Program-made: the position numbers and the translations under genes
Shown: positions 38,373 to 47,079 of the stretch, piece after piece
Position numbering within the stretch: the stretch's first letter is position 1
Layout of the letters: every line of letters begins with the position of its first letter
Notes under the pieces: generated by a model
The model's input: the letters and a program-made list of their open reading frames with translations, nothing else
Told to the model about the DNA's origin: nothing
The model's database searches: none
NCBI RefSeq assembly: GCF_025200925.1
Contig: NZ_CP104174.1
Coordinates: 7,006,001 to 7,070,000 of the forward strand
Direction of reading: 5' to 3'
DNA from: Bradyrhizobium sp. CB1015
GTDB lineage: Bacteria > Pseudomonadota > Alphaproteobacteria > Rhizobiales > Xanthobacteraceae
Length of the DNA: 64,000 nucleotides

Positions 38373-38496
38373 CCGTCATTGCGAGGAGCCCTTGCGACGA
38401 AGCAATCCAGACTGCCTGCGCAGAAAGATTCTGGATTGCTTCGCGGAGCTTGTCATCGGGCCGCGCTTCGCGCGGACCCGGTGGCTCGCAATGACG
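38373..38496. repeat. palindromic repeat, CATTGCGAG family, copy 2
   Basis: Arms CCGTCATTGCGAG and CTCGCAATGACG enclose GAAGCAATCCAGA/TCTGGATTGCTTC, the same as in the copy at 5019-5134. Confidence 0.85.
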
Positions 38497-38536
38497 AGTA
38501 TGAGGCGCGGCTGCTGCACTCCCAATGTTCACTGTC

Positions 38537-38622
38537 GTAGCCCGGATGGAGCGCAGCGTAATCCGGGGTTCTCTCGCCGCGGAGGGACCTTCCCGGATTG
38601 CGCTGCGCTCCATCCGGGCTAC
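38537..38622. repeat. palindromic repeat, GTAGCCCGGATGGAGCG family, copy 2
   Basis: Arms identical to the copy at 7522-7606, with a different loop. It lies just before the end of the acetyltransferase gene. Confidence 0.9.
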
Positions 38623-38630
38623 GGGCCACT

Positions 38631-39146
38631 CTACACCCTCGCCTTGCTCCAATCGGGGCCGACTGCGCCCGACACGCCCTCGAAGGCGCCATCGACGAGC
38701 TCGAACACCAGGATGCGGGCGGCATCGACCGGGCCGGGCATGGTGACGCGGCCCTTCGGCACCGGCTTGAAACCGATGCGGCCGTAATAGGGCTCGTCGC
38801 CGACCAGCAGCACCAGGCGGTGTCCTTTCGCCTTGGCGTCCTTCACCGCGCGCTCCATCAATTGACGGCCGATGCCGCGGTCGCGGAATGGCGGCTCGAC
38901 GGTGAGCGGCCCGAGCAGCAGCGCCGGCGTGTCGCCGATCAGGATCGGCAATTGCCTGACGGAGCCGACCAGGAGCGTGCCGATGCGGGCCGTGAAGGAC
39001 AGTTCGAGCAGATGGTCGACGTGCTCGCGGATCCGGTAGGCGCTCAGCACGAAGCGGCCGGGGCCGAAGGTGCGTTCGTGCAGCCGCTCGATCGCCTGGG
39101 CGTCACCGGCGGCTTCGGGAAGGATGGTCAGTGAGAGATCGTTCAT
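38631..39146 (-). CDS. GNAT family N-acetyltransferase
   Basis: A 171-residue acetyltransferase. The acetyl-CoA motif A is RDRGIGRQL around residues 90-98, after LLLGPLTVEP, and the C-terminal YYGRIGFKPV matches the YhbS-type subfamily. The ATG at 39146 is taken because the family fold starts there; the open frame extends 90 bases further upstream without coding signs. Substrate unknown. Confidence 0.88.
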   Translation of the reverse strand: MNDLSLTILPEAAGDAQAIERLHERTFGPGRFVLSAYRIREHVDHLLELSFTARIGTLLVGSVRQLPILIGDTPALLLGPLTVEPPFRDRGIGRQLMERAVKDAKAKGHRLVLLVGDEPYYGRIGFKPVPKGRVTMPGPVDAARILVFELVDGAFEGVSGAVGPDWSKARV

Positions 39147-39232
39147 GTCAATTCGCGGAGTAGCACTTGCGCATGCGAAGGTCCATGGGCGCTGTCCGTG
39201 CCGGGCCCAGCGGGGTGAAGTGCAGGCCTGGC

Positions 39233-40174
39233 TCAACCCGCGTCCCGTTTCGACGCCGGCTGGGACAGGTAGGCCAGCATCTTCATCTCCCGCCGCCCTC
39301 GCGTCACCGTGTCGAGCACGAGCCCTGATGACACCGACAGCAGGGCCATGATCATCAGGCCCATCGACAGCACGGCCGTGGGCAGGCGCGGCACGAGGCC
39401 GGTTTCGATGAAGGTGATCACGATCGGGATCGCGAGGATGATCGACGCCAGCGCCAGCAGGATTCCGATCACCGTGAAGAAGCGCAGCGGCCGCTCGGCG
39501 CGATAGAGCTTGAGCATGGTACCGAGGATGCGAAAGCCGTCGCGCCAGGTGTTGAGCTTGGAGAACGAGCCTTCCGGGCGCGCATAATAGGGCGTCTCGA
39601 CCTCGGCGACCGGCAGCGACAATTCCAGCGCATAGACCGCAAGCTCGGTCTCGATCTCGAAACCGTCGGAGAGGACGGGGAAGGATTTGACGAAGCGGCG
39701 CGAGAACACCCGGTAGCCGGACAGGATGTCCTTGAAAGCGTGGCCGAAGGTCGAGGACAAAAAGCCCGTCAGCATGCGGTTGCCGGTGCGATGGCCGAGC
39801 CGGTAGGCGGCCTGGACCTGATCGACGCGAAGGCCGACCACCATGTCGAGATGCTCGTCGAGCAGCCTGTCGATCATGCGCGGCGCGCTCGGCGCATCGT
39901 AGGTGGCATCACCATCGACCAGCACATAGACGTCGGCCTCGACGTCAGCGAACATGCGGCGCACGACGTGACCCTTGCCCTGCCGGTGCTCGCTGCGCAC
40001 GATCGCGCCGGCTTCGCGCGCGACCGCGGCGGTCCGGTCGCGCGAATTGTTGTCGTAGACGTAGATCTCCGCCGCGGGCAGCGCCTTGCGGAAATCGGCA
40101 ACGACGGTCGCGACCGCGGCCTCCTCGTTGTAGCAGGGCACCAGCACCGCGATACGAAGTTGCGTTGAGCTCAT
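39233..40174 (-). CDS. family 2 glycosyltransferase with two C-terminal membrane helices
   Basis: A 313-residue GT2 enzyme of the dolichyl-phosphate-mannose-synthase type. It has VPCYNEE near residue 12, the DNNSRDRT loop and VLVDGDATYD with the DXD-like metal site. Two C-terminal membrane helices (about residues 225-247 and 258-282) anchor it. Such enzymes transfer a sugar to polyprenyl phosphate at the inner face of the membrane. The ATG at 40174 gives the normal N-terminus. No partner gene for lipid A or glycan assembly is adjacent. Confidence 0.88.
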   Translation of the reverse strand: MSSTQLRIAVLVPCYNEEAAVATVVADFRKALPAAEIYVYDNNSRDRTAAVAREAGAIVRSEHRQGKGHVVRRMFADVEADVYVLVDGDATYDAPSAPRMIDRLLDEHLDMVVGLRVDQVQAAYRLGHRTGNRMLTGFLSSTFGHAFKDILSGYRVFSRRFVKSFPVLSDGFEIETELAVYALELSLPVAEVETPYYARPEGSFSKLNTWRDGFRILGTMLKLYRAERPLRFFTVIGILLALASIILAIPIVITFIETGLVPRLPTAVLSMGLMIMALLSVSSGLVLDTVTRGRREMKMLAYLSQPASKRDAG

Positions 40175-40261
40175 CAGGGCAGCACTCCGAGGCTTGTCGG
40201 CTCGCGCCCGAGCGGCATGGCCTGCCGTGCGCATCGAGCGGGTTACTAGCACAAGCCGCCC

Positions 40262-40753
40262 TCAGCGCCACGTCGCAATCACGGGCCTGCTATCGAGCAC
40301 CTCGGCAATCCGCAGCCGCGTGCCCGGCGTGGTGCCCTCGGGCAACGCGGCATTGTCGAAGAACCCGCATTCGACGATCTCGCGGTTGGGCTCGGGGACG
40401 CGGTCCTGCCTGAACTGCCTGACCACGTAGACCGCGACGTGATCGCGGCGCGAAACGTGGCTGTTGAGGAAGACGCCGTGCAGGATCGCCTCGCCGGTCA
40501 GATCGATGTCGCCCTCCTCCTTGAGCTCGCGTCGCAGCGCCTCTTCCATGGTCTCGCCGAAATCGACGCCGCCGCCAGGCAAATACCAGCCGCTGACGTA
40601 GCTGTGCCTGACCAGGAACACGCGATTGTCGGCATCCAGCACCACGGCGCGGACGCCGAGCGTCATGCCGCGGACGAGCAGGAAATAGACGTGGAAGATC
40701 CGCCGCAGCAGCGGCTCGGCTTTCCGTCGGGCTCGGTTCAGACGTTCTCCCAT
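40262..40753 (-). CDS. nudix hydrolase
   Basis: A 163-residue nudix protein with the box GGGVDFGETMEEALRREL followed by KEEG (about residues 60-81). A basic N-terminal helix precedes the fold. The substrate is unknown. It is unrelated in sequence to the CoA-type nudix at 26034-26711. Confidence 0.85.
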   Translation of the reverse strand: MGERLNRARRKAEPLLRRIFHVYFLLVRGMTLGVRAVVLDADNRVFLVRHSYVSGWYLPGGGVDFGETMEEALRRELKEEGDIDLTGEAILHGVFLNSHVSRRDHVAVYVVRQFRQDRVPEPNREIVECGFFDNAALPEGTTPGTRLRIAEVLDSRPVIATWR

Positions 40754-40847
40754 CAGGCTTCCTTGGCGTCCCCCGTTTCAGGCCCTGCTTGCGCGGCGCG
40801 GGCGACCTTGCCATTACAGTGGAGCAATAGCGAGGCAATCGCGCGCC

Positions 40848-41732
40848 ATGGCTCCCTTCACGCTCGCCCATCTGTCCGATCCGCATCTAGCGCCCTTGCC
40901 GAAGCCGCGGCTGATCGAGCTCGCCGGCAAGCGCGCGCTCGGCTATGTCAACTGGACGCGCAACCGCCACAAGTACCAGCGCCGCGAGGTGCTCGATGCG
41001 CTCGTCGCCGACATGAAGGCGCAGGCGCCCGACCACATCGCAGTGACGGGCGATCTCGTCAACCTGGCGCTGGAGGCTGAGTTCGCGCCGGCGCTGGCCT
41101 GGCTCGAAAGCGTCGGCCCGCCCGACCGCGTGACCGCGATTCCCGGCAATCACGACGCCTATGTCAGCGCGACGCGTCATCGCTTCGGCGAGACGTTCCT
41201 GCACTACATCGCCGCGGACACACCCGGCGCCGCGGCCTTTCCCGCCGTGCGCCGGCGCGGGCCGCTGGCGCTGATCAGCCTGTCCACGGCGGTGCCGACC
41301 CTGCCGCTGATGGCGACCGGCACGCTCGGGCGCGATCAGCTCGCCGCCCTCGCGGAGGTGCTCGAACGGCTTGCGGCGGAAGACGTCTTCCGCGTGCTGC
41401 TGGTGCATCATCCGCTGAAATCCAGCGCGCGCCAGAAGCGGATGACGGACGCGCCGGCGCTGCTGGCGCTGTTGAAGCGCCACGGCGTCGAGCTGGTCCT
41501 GCACGGGCACGATCACATTCATTCGACGATGTGGTTCGAGAGTCCCAACGGCAACATCCCCGCGCTCGGCGTGCCGTCGGCCTCCGCGCTCGCGCACGGA
41601 CGCTATCCGGCGGCGGCGTATAATCTGTTCACTATCGAGAAGGACAATACCGGCTGGCGCTGCGAGCAGACGGTGCGAAGCCTCGGGGCTGGATTTCAGA
41701 TCGGGCAGATCAAGCATGTGCGGTTGATCTAG
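40848..41732 (+). CDS. calcineurin-like metallophosphoesterase
   Basis: A 294-residue phosphoesterase with the full motif set: SDPH (residues 10-13), GDLVN, GNHDAY, and HGHDH near residue 220. These provide the two-metal site. The layout is close to bacterial class III cyclic-nucleotide or UDP-sugar phosphodiesterases, and the substrate is not predictable from sequence. It is divergent from the nudix gene upstream. Confidence 0.9.
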   Translation: MAPFTLAHLSDPHLAPLPKPRLIELAGKRALGYVNWTRNRHKYQRREVLDALVADMKAQAPDHIAVTGDLVNLALEAEFAPALAWLESVGPPDRVTAIPGNHDAYVSATRHRFGETFLHYIAADTPGAAAFPAVRRRGPLALISLSTAVPTLPLMATGTLGRDQLAALAEVLERLAAEDVFRVLLVHHPLKSSARQKRMTDAPALLALLKRHGVELVLHGHDHIHSTMWFESPNGNIPALGVPSASALAHGRYPAAAYNLFTIEKDNTGWRCEQTVRSLGAGFQIGQIKHVRLI

Positions 41733-41761
41733 TCCCGCTGGCGCATGCGAAGCCCGGCTCC

Positions 41762-41849
41762 GTAGCCCGGATGGAGCGGAAGCATAATCCGGGACAGTGC
41801 ATCTGGAGCAACAGGTTTCCCGGATTGCGCTTCGCTCCATCCGGGCTAC
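41762..41849. repeat. palindromic repeat, GTAGCCCGGATGGAGCG family, copy 3
   Basis: Arms GTAGCCCGGATGGAGCG and CGCTCCATCCGGGCTAC as in the other two copies, between convergent genes. Confidence 0.9.
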
Positions 41850-41881
41850 GAGGGCTCCTCGCAATGACGACGGAGAGAAAT

Positions 41882-42436
41882 CTACCAGTTCCGCAAGACC
41901 GCTATCACCGCCACCCCGAACAACGCGGCAGCGCCGAGCACGAAGCCGAACACGAACGGCCAGAGGCGCGAGCGGCGCGGCGGCGCGGCGGCCCGGGCCT
42001 GCGGTTCGGGCGCAATCACCATCGCACGTTCGCGCTCGATCATGCGGCGTGCGACATAGTCGGTGACGGCCTCGACGATCACGGCGGTGTCGTGCGATTC
42101 GGCGAGCACGATGCGGCCGAAGCGGGTGTCCTGGACGAAGCGGTACATCCGCTTGTCGCGGCCCATCACGATGTGGGCGACGACGTCGATCCAGAGTCTC
42201 GGCGTGTCGCCCTGGCTGATGCCGCGGTCGAACAGGTCGATCTGATCAGGCACCTGCGCGAACAGCGGATCGAGCGCGTCGTTGAGGATCTCGAGCCGCG
42301 CCACCTCGGCGTCGCGCAGATCGACGACGACGCCGGTCCGGTCGGCCGCCTCGATCCGCGCGCGCAGCAGCGCATCGCGCAGCCGCACCGGGCGCGGCTG
42401 GCCGGGATGGGTCCCGCTGGTCTCGGGCTCTGACAT
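41882..42436 (-). CDS. hypothetical tail-anchored membrane protein
   Basis: A 184-residue protein with a single hydrophobic segment at the C-terminus (about residues 158-180). The soluble part (about residues 15-135) is helical and acidic with no motif I recognise. The C-terminal anchor and absence of a signal peptide suggest a tail-anchored protein facing the cytoplasm. It is separated from the aceA-side genes by a terminator-like hairpin. Confidence 0.75.
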   Translation of the reverse strand: MSEPETSGTHPGQPRPVRLRDALLRARIEAADRTGVVVDLRDAEVARLEILNDALDPLFAQVPDQIDLFDRGISQGDTPRLWIDVVAHIVMGRDKRMYRFVQDTRFGRIVLAESHDTAVIVEAVTDYVARRMIERERAMVIAPEPQARAAAPPRRSRLWPFVFGFVLGAAALFGVAVIAVLRNW

Positions 42437-42557
42437 TGTCGGCCTCGTCCTCGACTTATCCCCATTAACCTATCAGCAACCAAACCCTCCGCAAAGGCCC
42501 ACAATTCCAGAGACTTACGGCGCCCACAGCCGTTTCACCTGTGCCAAAAGCAGACGA

Positions 42558-42584
42558 TCCCACCCAGGCTAGGCCTGGATGGGA
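42558..42584 (-). terminator. terminator-like hairpin after the DUF4170 gene
   Basis: Arms TCCCACCCAGGC and GCCTGGATGGGA (one mismatch) with a three-base loop lie 47 bases after the DUF4170 stop. The minus strand beyond it has a modest T-run, so it may end the aceA-DUF4170 transcript. Confidence 0.55.
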
Positions 42585-42630
42585 CCATCCGTCCTTGGAC
42601 GTCTTCTTGTTTCAGCTCGGCAGCTGCCGA

Positions 42631-42843
42631 TCAGGCTGCCGGGGCGCGCTGCGGCTCTTCCACGATCGAGAAACGGACGCCGGCCATGTGACGGCTCTGT
42701 TCCGACACCTCGCGCCAGCAGTCCTCGGCTTCCTTGCGGGTCTTGAACGGACCTTTGACCTGGGCCGAACCTTCGACGAGCTTGTGGAAGTTCATCGAAC
42801 CGAACTCGCCGCCGATCACCCAGAAATTGCTGCCTTTGGTCAT
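42631..42843 (-). CDS. DUF4170 family small protein
   Basis: A 70-residue soluble protein with FWVIGGEF near the N-terminus and GPFKTRKEAEDCWRE (about residues 32-46), which match the DUF4170 pattern. It sits 71 bases after aceA on the same strand. Function unknown; cotranscription with isocitrate lyase is likely. Confidence 0.82.
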   Translation of the reverse strand: MTKGSNFWVIGGEFGSMNFHKLVEGSAQVKGPFKTRKEAEDCWREVSEQSRHMAGVRFSIVEEPQRAPAA

Positions 42844-42914
42844 TGTCAGTCTCCTGTTGAGGTGCGTGACCGGCCTGGACTCCAACCTGGCTTCCAGACC
42901 GGTCCGATCCGCCG

Positions 42915-44549
42915 TTAGCCGAACTGGTTCATCGTGTTGTGGACGCCGCCCGCCTTCAGGGCGGCTTCGCCTGCGAAGTACTCCTTGTGGTCGTCGCCGA
43001 TGTCGGAGCCGGCCATGTTCTGGTGCTTCACGCAGGCGATGCCCTGACGGATCTCGGCGCGCTGGACGTTCTTGACGTAGCCGAGCATGCCCTGCTCGCC
43101 GAAATACTCGCGGGCGAGATTGTCGGTCGAGAGCGCCGCCGTGTGATAGGTCGGCAACGTGATCAGGTGGTGGAAGATGCCGGCGCGCTTGGCCGAATCC
43201 GCCTGGAAGGTGCGGATGCGCTCGTCGGCTTCCTTCGCCAGCGGCGTGTCGTCGTACTCCGCCTTCATCAGCTCGGCACGGTTGTACTTGCTGACGTCCT
43301 GGCCCGCTTCCTTCATCGCGTCGTAGACCTGCCAACGGAAGTTGAGGGTCCAGTTGAACGACGGCGAGTTGTTGTAGGCGAGCTTGGCGTTCGGCACGAC
43401 CTTGCGGATGCGATCGACCATGCTGGCGATCTGCTCGATATGCGGCTTCTCGGTCTCGATCCAGAGCAGGTCGGCGCCGTTCTGCAGCGAGGTGATGCAA
43501 TCGAGCACGCAGCGGTCTGCACCGGTGCCGGGGCGGAACTGGTAGAGGTTCGAGGGCAGCCGCTTCGGACGCATCAGCTTGCCGTTGCGGTTGATGATGA
43601 CGTCGCCGTTGCGGGCGTTCTCCGCGGTGATTTCCTCGCAATCGAGGAAGCTGTTGTACTGGTCGCCGATGTCGCCGGGCTTGTGGCTGACGGCGATCTG
43701 CTGCGTCAGGCCGGCGCCGAGCGAGTCGGTGCGGGTCACGACGATGCCGTCTTCGACGCCGAGCTCGAGGAAGGCGTGGCGGCAGGCGCGGATCTTCGCC
43801 AGGAAGACGTCATGCGGCACGGTGACCTTGCCGTCCTGGTGGCCGCACTGCTTCTCGTCCGAAACCTGGTTCTCGATCTGCAGCGCGCAGGCACCCGCCT
43901 CGATCATCTTCTTGGCGAGCAGATAGGTCGCCTCCGCGTTGCCGAAGCCGGCATCGATGTCGGCGATGACGGGGACGACATGGGTCTGGAAGTTGTCGAT
44001 CTTCTCGATCAGCTCCTTCTCGCGGGTCTTGTCGCCTTCCTTGCGCGCCTTGTCGAGCAGACGGAAGATGTCGTTGAGCTCGCGCGAGTCGGCCTGACGC
44101 AGGAAGGTGTAGAGCTCCTCGATCAGCGCCGGCACCGCGGTCTTCTCGTGCATGGACTGGTCGGGAAGCGGACCGAACTCGGAGCGCAACGCCGCGATCA
44201 TCCAACCGGAGAGATAGAGATAGGTGCGGTCGGTCTTGCCGCCGAAGTGCTTCTTGACCGAGATCAGCTTCTGCTGGGCGATGAAGCCGTGCCAGCAGCC
44301 CAGCGACTGGGTGTACTTGGTGGGGTCCTTGTCATAGGCGGCCATGTCGGCGCGCATCACGGCAGCGGTGTAGCGGGCGATGTCGAGGCCGGTCTTGAAC
44401 CGGTTCTGCAGGCGCATGCGCGCGACGGCCTCGGCCGACACGCCGTTCCAGGTCGGCTGGGTCTCCAGGAGCGCCTGAGCCGCCTTGACCTCGTCCTGAT
44501 ACGAGGACGGACCCTGGAAGGTGCTGATACCGCGGGGCTGGTAGTTCAT
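42915..44549 (-). CDS. aceA: isocitrate lyase
   Basis: A 544-residue glyoxylate-cycle enzyme that cleaves isocitrate to succinate and glyoxylate. The catalytic cysteine Cys235 lies in EKQCGH, the longer-subfamily form of the KKCGH motif. Length and other segments fit the long isocitrate lyases of alphaproteobacteria. The ATG at 44549 follows AAGGATC and begins at MNYQPRG, while the frame remains open for another 60 bases upstream by chance. It is divergent from a ScfR/RamB-type regulator across an AT-rich region. Confidence 0.97.
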   Translation of the reverse strand: MNYQPRGISTFQGPSSYQDEVKAAQALLETQPTWNGVSAEAVARMRLQNRFKTGLDIARYTAAVMRADMAAYDKDPTKYTQSLGCWHGFIAQQKLISVKKHFGGKTDRTYLYLSGWMIAALRSEFGPLPDQSMHEKTAVPALIEELYTFLRQADSRELNDIFRLLDKARKEGDKTREKELIEKIDNFQTHVVPVIADIDAGFGNAEATYLLAKKMIEAGACALQIENQVSDEKQCGHQDGKVTVPHDVFLAKIRACRHAFLELGVEDGIVVTRTDSLGAGLTQQIAVSHKPGDIGDQYNSFLDCEEITAENARNGDVIINRNGKLMRPKRLPSNLYQFRPGTGADRCVLDCITSLQNGADLLWIETEKPHIEQIASMVDRIRKVVPNAKLAYNNSPSFNWTLNFRWQVYDAMKEAGQDVSKYNRAELMKAEYDDTPLAKEADERIRTFQADSAKRAGIFHHLITLPTYHTAALSTDNLAREYFGEQGMLGYVKNVQRAEIRQGIACVKHQNMAGSDIGDDHKEYFAGEAALKAGGVHNTMNQFG

Positions 44550-44715
44550 GTGCCTGATCCTTTCGCTGACGATGGCGATGGGTAGCCATCGACATTCTTG
44601 ACAATGCATTGCGAGATGCGTGTCAGGAGCTAAACGCGAAAAGACAAAGTTCGTATAGTGGCTTGTTTTTTATTGGTGATGTCATGTAACATATGAACGT
44701 GTAATAGATGTTATT

Positions 44716-44732
44716 TTGTAAATCTTGTAAAT
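44716..44732. promoter_or_regulatory. direct repeat TTGTAAAT in the aceA regulator intergenic region
   Basis: Two copies of TTGTAAAT (44716-44723 and 44725-44732) are nine bases apart in a markedly AT-rich stretch between aceA and the divergent regulator. They are candidate operators for that regulator, but no known consensus was matched. Confidence 0.45.
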
Positions 44733-44777
44733 ATTTGGTCAGCGATTCTGACCTTGATCAGTCTGGAGATCTGAGAA

Positions 44778-46223
44778 ATGGCCGCCGAGTCCGGCAAGAA
44801 ACTCTTCGTTGGCCCGCGCTTCCGGCGGATCCGGCAGCAATTGGGGCTGTCGCAGACCCAGATCGCCGAGGGGCTCGGGATCTCGCCCAGCTATGTCAAC
44901 CTGATCGAGCGCAACCAGCGCCCGGTCACGGCGCAGATCCTGCTGCGGCTGGCCGAGACCTACGATCTCGACTTGCGCGACCTCGCCACCGCGGACGAGG
45001 ACCGCTTCTTCGCCGAGCTGAACGAGATCTTCTCCGATCCCTTGTTCCGGCAGATCGACGTGCCCAAGCAGGAGCTGCGAGACCTCGCCGAGCTCTGCCC
45101 GGGCGTCACCCATGCACTGCAGCGGCTCTATGCGGCCTATACCGAGGCCCGCCAGGGCGAGACGCTGGCCGCTGCGCAGATGGCCGATCGCGACGTCGGC
45201 ACGCGCTTTGAAGCCAATCCGGTCGAGCGCGTGCGCGAGCTGATCGAGGCCAACCGCAACTATTTTCCGGAGCTGGAGCAGGCCGCGGAAAATCTGCGCG
45301 ACGAGCTGAACGTGCCCGCCGAGGGGCTGTATGCGGCGCTGGTCGCGCGCTTGCGTGAGAAGCACTCGATCCAGACCCGCATCATGCCGGTTGACGTGAT
45401 GCGCGAGACGCTCCGCCGCTTCGACCGCCACCGCCGGCAGCTGCTGATCTCGGAATTGGTCGATCCGCCCGGCCGCGCATTCCAGCTCGCCTTCCAGCTG
45501 GGCCTCGGGGAATGCGCGCAAGCGCTGGAGACCATCATCGGCCGTGCCGGCCCGCTGGACGACGCGCCGCGCCGGCTGTTCCGGATCACGCTCGGCAATT
45601 ATTTCGCGGCCGCCGTGATGATGCCCTACCCGGCGTTCCTCGCAGCCGCCGAAGCGCTGAACTACGACATCCACGTGCTGGCGCAGCGCTTCAATTCCGG
45701 CTTCGAGCAGGTCTGCCATCGCCTCACCACGCTGCAGCGGCCGAACGCGCGCGGCATTCCGTTCTTCCTGTTGCGCGTCGACAATGCCGGCAACGTCTCC
45801 AAGCGCTTCTCCTCCGGCACCTTCCCGTTCTCGAAATTCGGCGGCACATGTCCGCTCTGGAACGTGCATTCGACCTTCGACACGCCGGATCGCCTGCTCA
45901 AGCAGGTGATCGAGCTGCCCGACGGCACGCGCTATTTCTCGATCGCGCAGATGGTGCGCCGCCCCGTCGCGCCGCATCCGTTGCCGCAGCCGCGCTTCGC
46001 CATCGGCCTCGGCTGTGAGATCCGCCACGCCGCCCGCCTGACCTACGCCACCGGCATGGACCTGGAGAAGGCCGACGGCACCCCGATCGGCGTCAACTGC
46101 CGCCTGTGCGAGCGCGAGAACTGTGCTCAGCGCGCCGAGCCGCCGATCACGCGCACATTGATCCTGGATGAGACGACGCGGCGGGTGTCGAGCTTTGCGT
46201 TCTCGAATGCGCGGGAGTTGTGA
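44778..46223 (+). CDS. ScfR/RamB-type XRE transcriptional regulator (DUF2083)
   Basis: A 481-residue regulator. An XRE helix-turn-helix is at about residues 14-68 (LGLSQTQIAEGLGISPSYV...). A middle region resembles the IrrE/ImmA domain, but the usual HExxH is replaced (RITLGNYFAAA), so it should lack protease activity. The C-terminal DUF2083 part has a CRLCERENC motif. This family (ScfR, RamB) controls acetate and short-chain fatty-acid genes, including isocitrate lyase. Being divergent from aceA, it is a strong candidate regulator of aceA. Confidence 0.92.
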   Translation: MAAESGKKLFVGPRFRRIRQQLGLSQTQIAEGLGISPSYVNLIERNQRPVTAQILLRLAETYDLDLRDLATADEDRFFAELNEIFSDPLFRQIDVPKQELRDLAELCPGVTHALQRLYAAYTEARQGETLAAAQMADRDVGTRFEANPVERVRELIEANRNYFPELEQAAENLRDELNVPAEGLYAALVARLREKHSIQTRIMPVDVMRETLRRFDRHRRQLLISELVDPPGRAFQLAFQLGLGECAQALETIIGRAGPLDDAPRRLFRITLGNYFAAAVMMPYPAFLAAAEALNYDIHVLAQRFNSGFEQVCHRLTTLQRPNARGIPFFLLRVDNAGNVSKRFSSGTFPFSKFGGTCPLWNVHSTFDTPDRLLKQVIELPDGTRYFSIAQMVRRPVAPHPLPQPRFAIGLGCEIRHAARLTYATGMDLEKADGTPIGVNCRLCERENCAQRAEPPITRTLILDETTRRVSSFAFSNAREL

Positions 46224-46236
46224 GAGGATTGAGGTC

Positions 46237-46392
46237 TCGTGTCCCGGACGCGCTGCAGCGCTCTTACGCTGCTGCGCAGAGCCGGGACCCAGCGAGCCAC
46301 GCAACGCCGCACCATGGGCCCCGGCTCTGCAGCGCACCGCACCGGACGATGCTTCGCATCGCCCGGGGCGCTGCGCTGCGTCCGGGGCACGA
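46237..46392. repeat. palindromic repeat, CTCGTGCCCCGGA family, copy 2
   Basis: Outer arms CTCGTGTCCCGGACGCG and CGTCCGGGGCACGA flank GAGCCGGGACC/GGGCCCCGGCTC-type inner arms. Related to 8378-8499. Confidence 0.75.
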
Positions 46393-46403
46393 AACTATCG
46401 GTC

Positions 46404-46697
46404 CTACGCCAGCGTATGCACGATCACCGGTCCGGCGATGGCGCGGGCGTCGCCGGCAAGCAGCGGGCCGAGATCCTTCTCGATCCAGGCGATGGCGCGC
46501 TTGTTCGCTTCCTCGGCCTGCTCGAACTTGTCGAAGATCGAGATCGCGGTGACCGTGTCGTCGCCGGCATAGACGACGTAATAGGCGCGGAAACCGTCGA
46601 CGTCGCTGATGATGGGAACGGCGCCGTCCTTGATGCGGCGCGTCAGCTCTTCCGCGCTCCCGCTTTTCGCCTTGGCCTGACGGATGGCGGCATACAT
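46404..46697 (-). CDS. small alpha/beta-barrel (ABM-like) protein
   Basis: A 97-residue protein with a ferredoxin-like dimeric alpha/beta layout: YAAIRQAKAK strand, ELTRRIKDG helix, GFRAYYVVYAG and DTVTAISIFD strands. This fits the antibiotic-biosynthesis-monooxygenase-like superfamily. GGGAGGATGCC precedes the ATG at 46697. Function unknown. The gene is flanked by palindromic repeats on both sides. Confidence 0.78.
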   Translation of the reverse strand: MYAAIRQAKAKSGSAEELTRRIKDGAVPIISDVDGFRAYYVVYAGDDTVTAISIFDKFEQAEEANKRAIAWIEKDLGPLLAGDARAIAGPVIVHTLA

Positions 46698-46773
46698 GGC
46701 ATCCTCCCCTTCCGGCTGTCTGGACTTCCGGGCTTTGCTGCCCTCCGCTGAATCTACACCGTTAGCAGCCACT

Positions 46774-46904
46774 CCGTCATCCTGAGGCGCGAGGCATGGG
46801 ACGCAACGCGTCCCATGGGGAGCCTCGAAGGATGCACGGCCCCGATACAGCCGGGCCGTCGCCCTTCGAGGGCCGCTGAAGAAGCGGCCACCTCAGGGTG
46901 ACGG
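46774..46904. repeat. palindromic repeat of the CATCCTGAGG family
   Basis: Outer CCGTCATCCTGAGG and CCTCAGGGTGACGG, with inner GAGGCATGGGACGC/GCGTCCCATGGGGAGCCTC and CCTTCGAGG arms. The CATCCTGAGG and CCTTCGAG words are shared with the composite repeats at 16345 and 54441. Confidence 0.75.
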
Positions 46905-47079
46905 TGATAGGTTAGCGCTCGCGGAACCCTCCTTGGTTAACCCGATCCTAATCCGTCTCCGCGATCTGCAACCAACGGTTAAGCACGCCTCAACATCGGT
47001 GCCTTAGTCTCGCCGCACTCACTTTTCGCAAACAACGGCGGCCTAATCTGCCGGGCGAAGTGACATCAGGGGGTTCATC

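Noticed and set aside
42844..43641. Upstream extension of the DUF4170 frame into aceA
   Set aside because: It is a shadow of aceA in another frame; the 70-residue form matches the family.
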